Below, piece after piece: positions 6,293 through 8,079 of a stretch of 8,079 nt of DNA. The translations under genes and the position numbers were made by a program. Source of the DNA: CAZAPV01 sp964487195 (GTDB lineage: Bacteria; Patescibacteriota; Patescibacteriia; SG8-24); assembly GCA_964487195.1 (NCBI GenBank), contig CAZAPV010000039.1:1-8079 (forward strand), given 5' to 3'. Every line of letters starts with the position of its first letter. Within the stretch, counting starts at the first letter, position 1. The notes under the pieces are model-generated. The model saw only the letters and a program-made list of their open reading frames with translations, did no database searches and was not told the origin of the DNA.

Positions 6293-6375
6293 ATCATGTG
6301 ATTGCGTGACTATGTTCCGCGGCAACGCGGGACGAAGCTACTCAACCACTCACGAAACGAAATCATTTAATTTTT
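6293..6375 (+). other. Spacer between tRNA-Leu and the RNase J gene, with two small hairpins
   Basis: There is no gene here. An inverted repeat CAATCA-TG-TGATTG (6291-6304) starts within the tRNA CCA end. A second hairpin pairs 6315-6321 with 6326-6332 (seven pairs including one T:G) around a GCAA tetraloop of the GNRA class. Neither is followed by a T tract, so neither looks like a standard intrinsic terminator. The 3' end (6361-6375) is AT-rich. It contains TTTAAT at 6366-6371, but I find no -35 partner and no Shine-Dalgarno sequence before the RNase J ATG. Confidence 0.6.
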
Positions 6376-8079
6376 ATGACTGACCAAAAACAGCCATCGC
6401 GGCCATACCAACGGCCGCCGCAGCGCCGCGGGGGCGGAAAACGCCCGCCGGCGCACCACCGACCGCTCGGATCGAATCCCGCCGGCGCACCGGCGCGCGA
6501 ACCGGTACGGAACGTCCGTCCGAGCCAGCGACAACAGTCGCTCTCCGGCCCGCAGCAACTCATCGCCGCGCCCGGCACCCCGCCGCTGCGCGTCTACGCG
6601 CTCGGCGGCCTCGAAGAGATCGGCCGCAACTGCACCGTGTTCGAGTGCGGCGACGACATCGTCATCGTCGACGTCGGCTTGATGTTCCCCGAAGAAGGGA
6701 TGCCCGGCATCGACTACGTCATTCCGAACATCGCGACGTTCCGCGGCCGCGAAAAAAACATCCGCGGCATCATCGTCACGCACGGCCACATGGACCACAT
6801 CGGCGGGATCCCGCTCGTGATCGGCCGGCTCGGCTTCCCGACGATCTACACCGCGCCGCTCACCGCCGGGATCATCCGCAAACGGCAGGAAGAGTTCGGC
6901 AACGCGAGCAACCTGAAGATCCAGCTGATCGACGCCGAATCGAAAATCCAGCTCGGACGGCACTTCGTCTTCGAGCCGTTCCACGTCAACCACAACATCT
7001 CCGACGCGTTCGGCGCCGCGATCCACACGCCGTACGGCACGATCCTCGTGACCGGCGACTTCAAATTCGACTTCTCTCCGGTGAACGACGAGCCGGCGGA
7101 CCTCACGCACATCGCGATGTTCGGCGCGGGCGGCACGCTGGCGCTCATGTCCGACTCGACGAACGCCGAGAGCCCGGGCCATCAGATCTCCGAGAAGACG
7201 GTCAGCGAAGAGATGGAGCGGATCTTCCAGGGCCATAAAGGCCGGCTGATCATCGGCACGTTCTCGTCGCTCCTCACCCGCGTGCAGCAGATCATCTGGC
7301 TGTGCGAAAAATACGGCAAGCGCCTGATGATCGAGGGCCGCAGCATGAACTCGAACGTCGAGCTCGCGCATTCCATGGGCTACATGCACATAAAACCGGG
7401 CACCATCGTCCAAGAAGGCGAGTTCGGCCGCATCCCCGACGAGAAGCTCGTCGTGGTCTGCACCGGCGCGCAGGGCGAGAAGAACGCGGTGCTGATGCGG
7501 ATCGCGAACAACGAACATCGCCACCTGCGCGTGCAGCCGGGCGACGGAATCGTGTTCTCCTCGTCGGTGATCCCGGGCAACGAACGGACGGTGCAATCGC
7601 TCAAGGACACGCTCGTCCGCCAAGGGGCGAAAGTGTATCACTACAAGAACCTCGACGTGCACGCCGGCGGCCACGCGAAGCAGGAGGACCTCAAGCTGAT
7701 GATGCGGCTCACCAAGCCGAAGTACCTGGTGCCGATCCACGGCAACCGGTTCCTGCTTGAGTCCCACGCCAGTCTCGGGGAAGAGGCCGGCATCCCGCGC
7801 GCGAACATCTTCGTGGCCGACAACGGCCAGATCATGGAATGGACCAACGAGGGCGGCAAGCTCACCAAGGAAAAAATAATGACCGACTACGTGATGGTCG
7901 ACGGCCTCGGCGTCGGCGATGTCTCCGAAGTGGTGCTGCGCGACCGCGTGGCGCTCGCGGAAGACGGCATCTTCGTCGTGATCGCGACGATCGACAAAAA
8001 AACCGGCGCGCTCGTCGGTTCGCCGGACATCATCTCGCGCGGCTTCGTCTACATGAAGGAGCACCAGGAGCTGATCCAG
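6376..8079 (+). CDS. rnj: Ribonuclease J (partial, C-terminal end beyond the right edge)
   Basis: A metallo-beta-lactamase/beta-CASP ribonuclease, acting in the cytoplasm on mRNA turnover and RNA maturation as both endo- and 5'-3' exonuclease in characterised relatives. 568 residues are visible, in frame to the window end. Residues 1-70 form a basic Pro/Arg/Gln/Gly-rich tail that is probably disordered. The core opens at about 71 with RVYALGGLEEIGRNCTVFE. Metal-site motifs are HGHMDHIGG (136-144), HVNHN (203-207), TGDFKFD with D228, and SDSTNAESPG (259-268). Beta-CASP landmarks are GRSMNSNVELAHSMGYM, CTGAQGEKN, HAGGHAKQEDL and PIHGNRF. The missing part should be the end of the C-terminal domain. 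The fourth position of the HxHxDH loop is Met where Bacillus RNase J has Glu; this position varies and is not a ligand. The ATG follows an AT-rich stretch without a Shine-Dalgarno sequence. Confidence 0.96.
   Translation, partial: MTDQKQPSRPYQRPPQRRGGGKRPPAHHRPLGSNPAGAPAREPVRNVRPSQRQQSLSGPQQLIAAPGTPPLRVYALGGLEEIGRNCTVFECGDDIVIVDVGLMFPEEGMPGIDYVIPNIATFRGREKNIRGIIVTHGHMDHIGGIPLVIGRLGFPTIYTAPLTAGIIRKRQEEFGNASNLKIQLIDAESKIQLGRHFVFEPFHVNHNISDAFGAAIHTPYGTILVTGDFKFDFSPVNDEPADLTHIAMFGAGGTLALMSDSTNAESPGHQISEKTVSEEMERIFQGHKGRLIIGTFSSLLTRVQQIIWLCEKYGKRLMIEGRSMNSNVELAHSMGYMHIKPGTIVQEGEFGRIPDEKLVVVCTGAQGEKNAVLMRIANNEHRHLRVQPGDGIVFSSSVIPGNERTVQSLKDTLVRQGAKVYHYKNLDVHAGGHAKQEDLKLMMRLTKPKYLVPIHGNRFLLESHASLGEEAGIPRANIFVADNGQIMEWTNEGGKLTKEKIMTDYVMVDGLGVGDVSEVVLRDRVALAEDGIFVVIATIDKKTGALVGSPDIISRGFVYMKEHQELIQ

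Noticed and set aside
6367..8064. A 565-codon open frame on the minus strand across the RNase J gene
   Set aside because: It is antisense to a clear RNase J with all catalytic motifs. The translation is His/Asp/Val/Arg-rich low-complexity sequence typical of a shadow frame.
1..8079. CRISPR array, insertion sequence or phage attachment site
   Set aside because: I see no regularly spaced direct repeats, transposase motif, target-site duplication, or duplicated tRNA 3' end near tRNA-Leu.

Overview
This GC-rich window looks like ordinary chromosomal DNA of a Patescibacteria/CPR bacterium (Parcubacteria-like). The assignment is inferred from three things. The first is a two-helix type IV secretion pilin-like protein of the kind common in that group. 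The second is a membrane-anchored family 5 substrate-binding protein with the N-terminal layout I associate with these genomes. The third is the run secG - solute-binding protein - tRNA-Leu - RNase J. None of the six protein-coding starts has a recognisable Shine-Dalgarno sequence. Two genes run off the window: uvrA on the left and the RNase J gene on the right.

Left half, minus strand. A DsbA/thioredoxin-4-like membrane-anchored protein (3305-4054) is followed after one base by a secreted/membrane protein (1750-3303). That second protein has a signal peptide, a two-helix T4SS-pilin-like core, and a C-terminal region of eight tandem four-cysteine modules (47 cysteines in the whole protein). 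Next, behind its own good promoter, comes uvrA (1-1671, 557 residues visible, C-terminal part outside the window).

Centre. A 92-bp divergent control region (4055-4146) carries two back-to-back promoters whose -35 hexamers abut at 4090/4091. One fires left into the thioredoxin-like gene and the other right into secG. Both have TGn extended -10 elements.

Right half, plus strand. secG (4147-4371) is followed closely by the substrate-binding protein gene (about 4389-6200). Five bases later is a tRNA-Leu(CAG) with encoded CCA (6206-6292). After an 83-bp spacer containing two small hairpins comes a partial RNase J gene (6376-8079) with a 70-residue basic, proline-rich N-terminal tail.

The most interesting unit is the two-gene cassette of a thioredoxin-fold protein and a cysteine-rich pilin-like protein. 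A very disulfide-demanding extracytoplasmic protein is coupled to a thioredoxin-fold protein whose active site reads CPYS instead of CPYC. The rest is housekeeping: DNA repair, protein export, peptide/solute binding, RNA turnover and a tRNA. I saw no CRISPR array, mobile element or phage gene.
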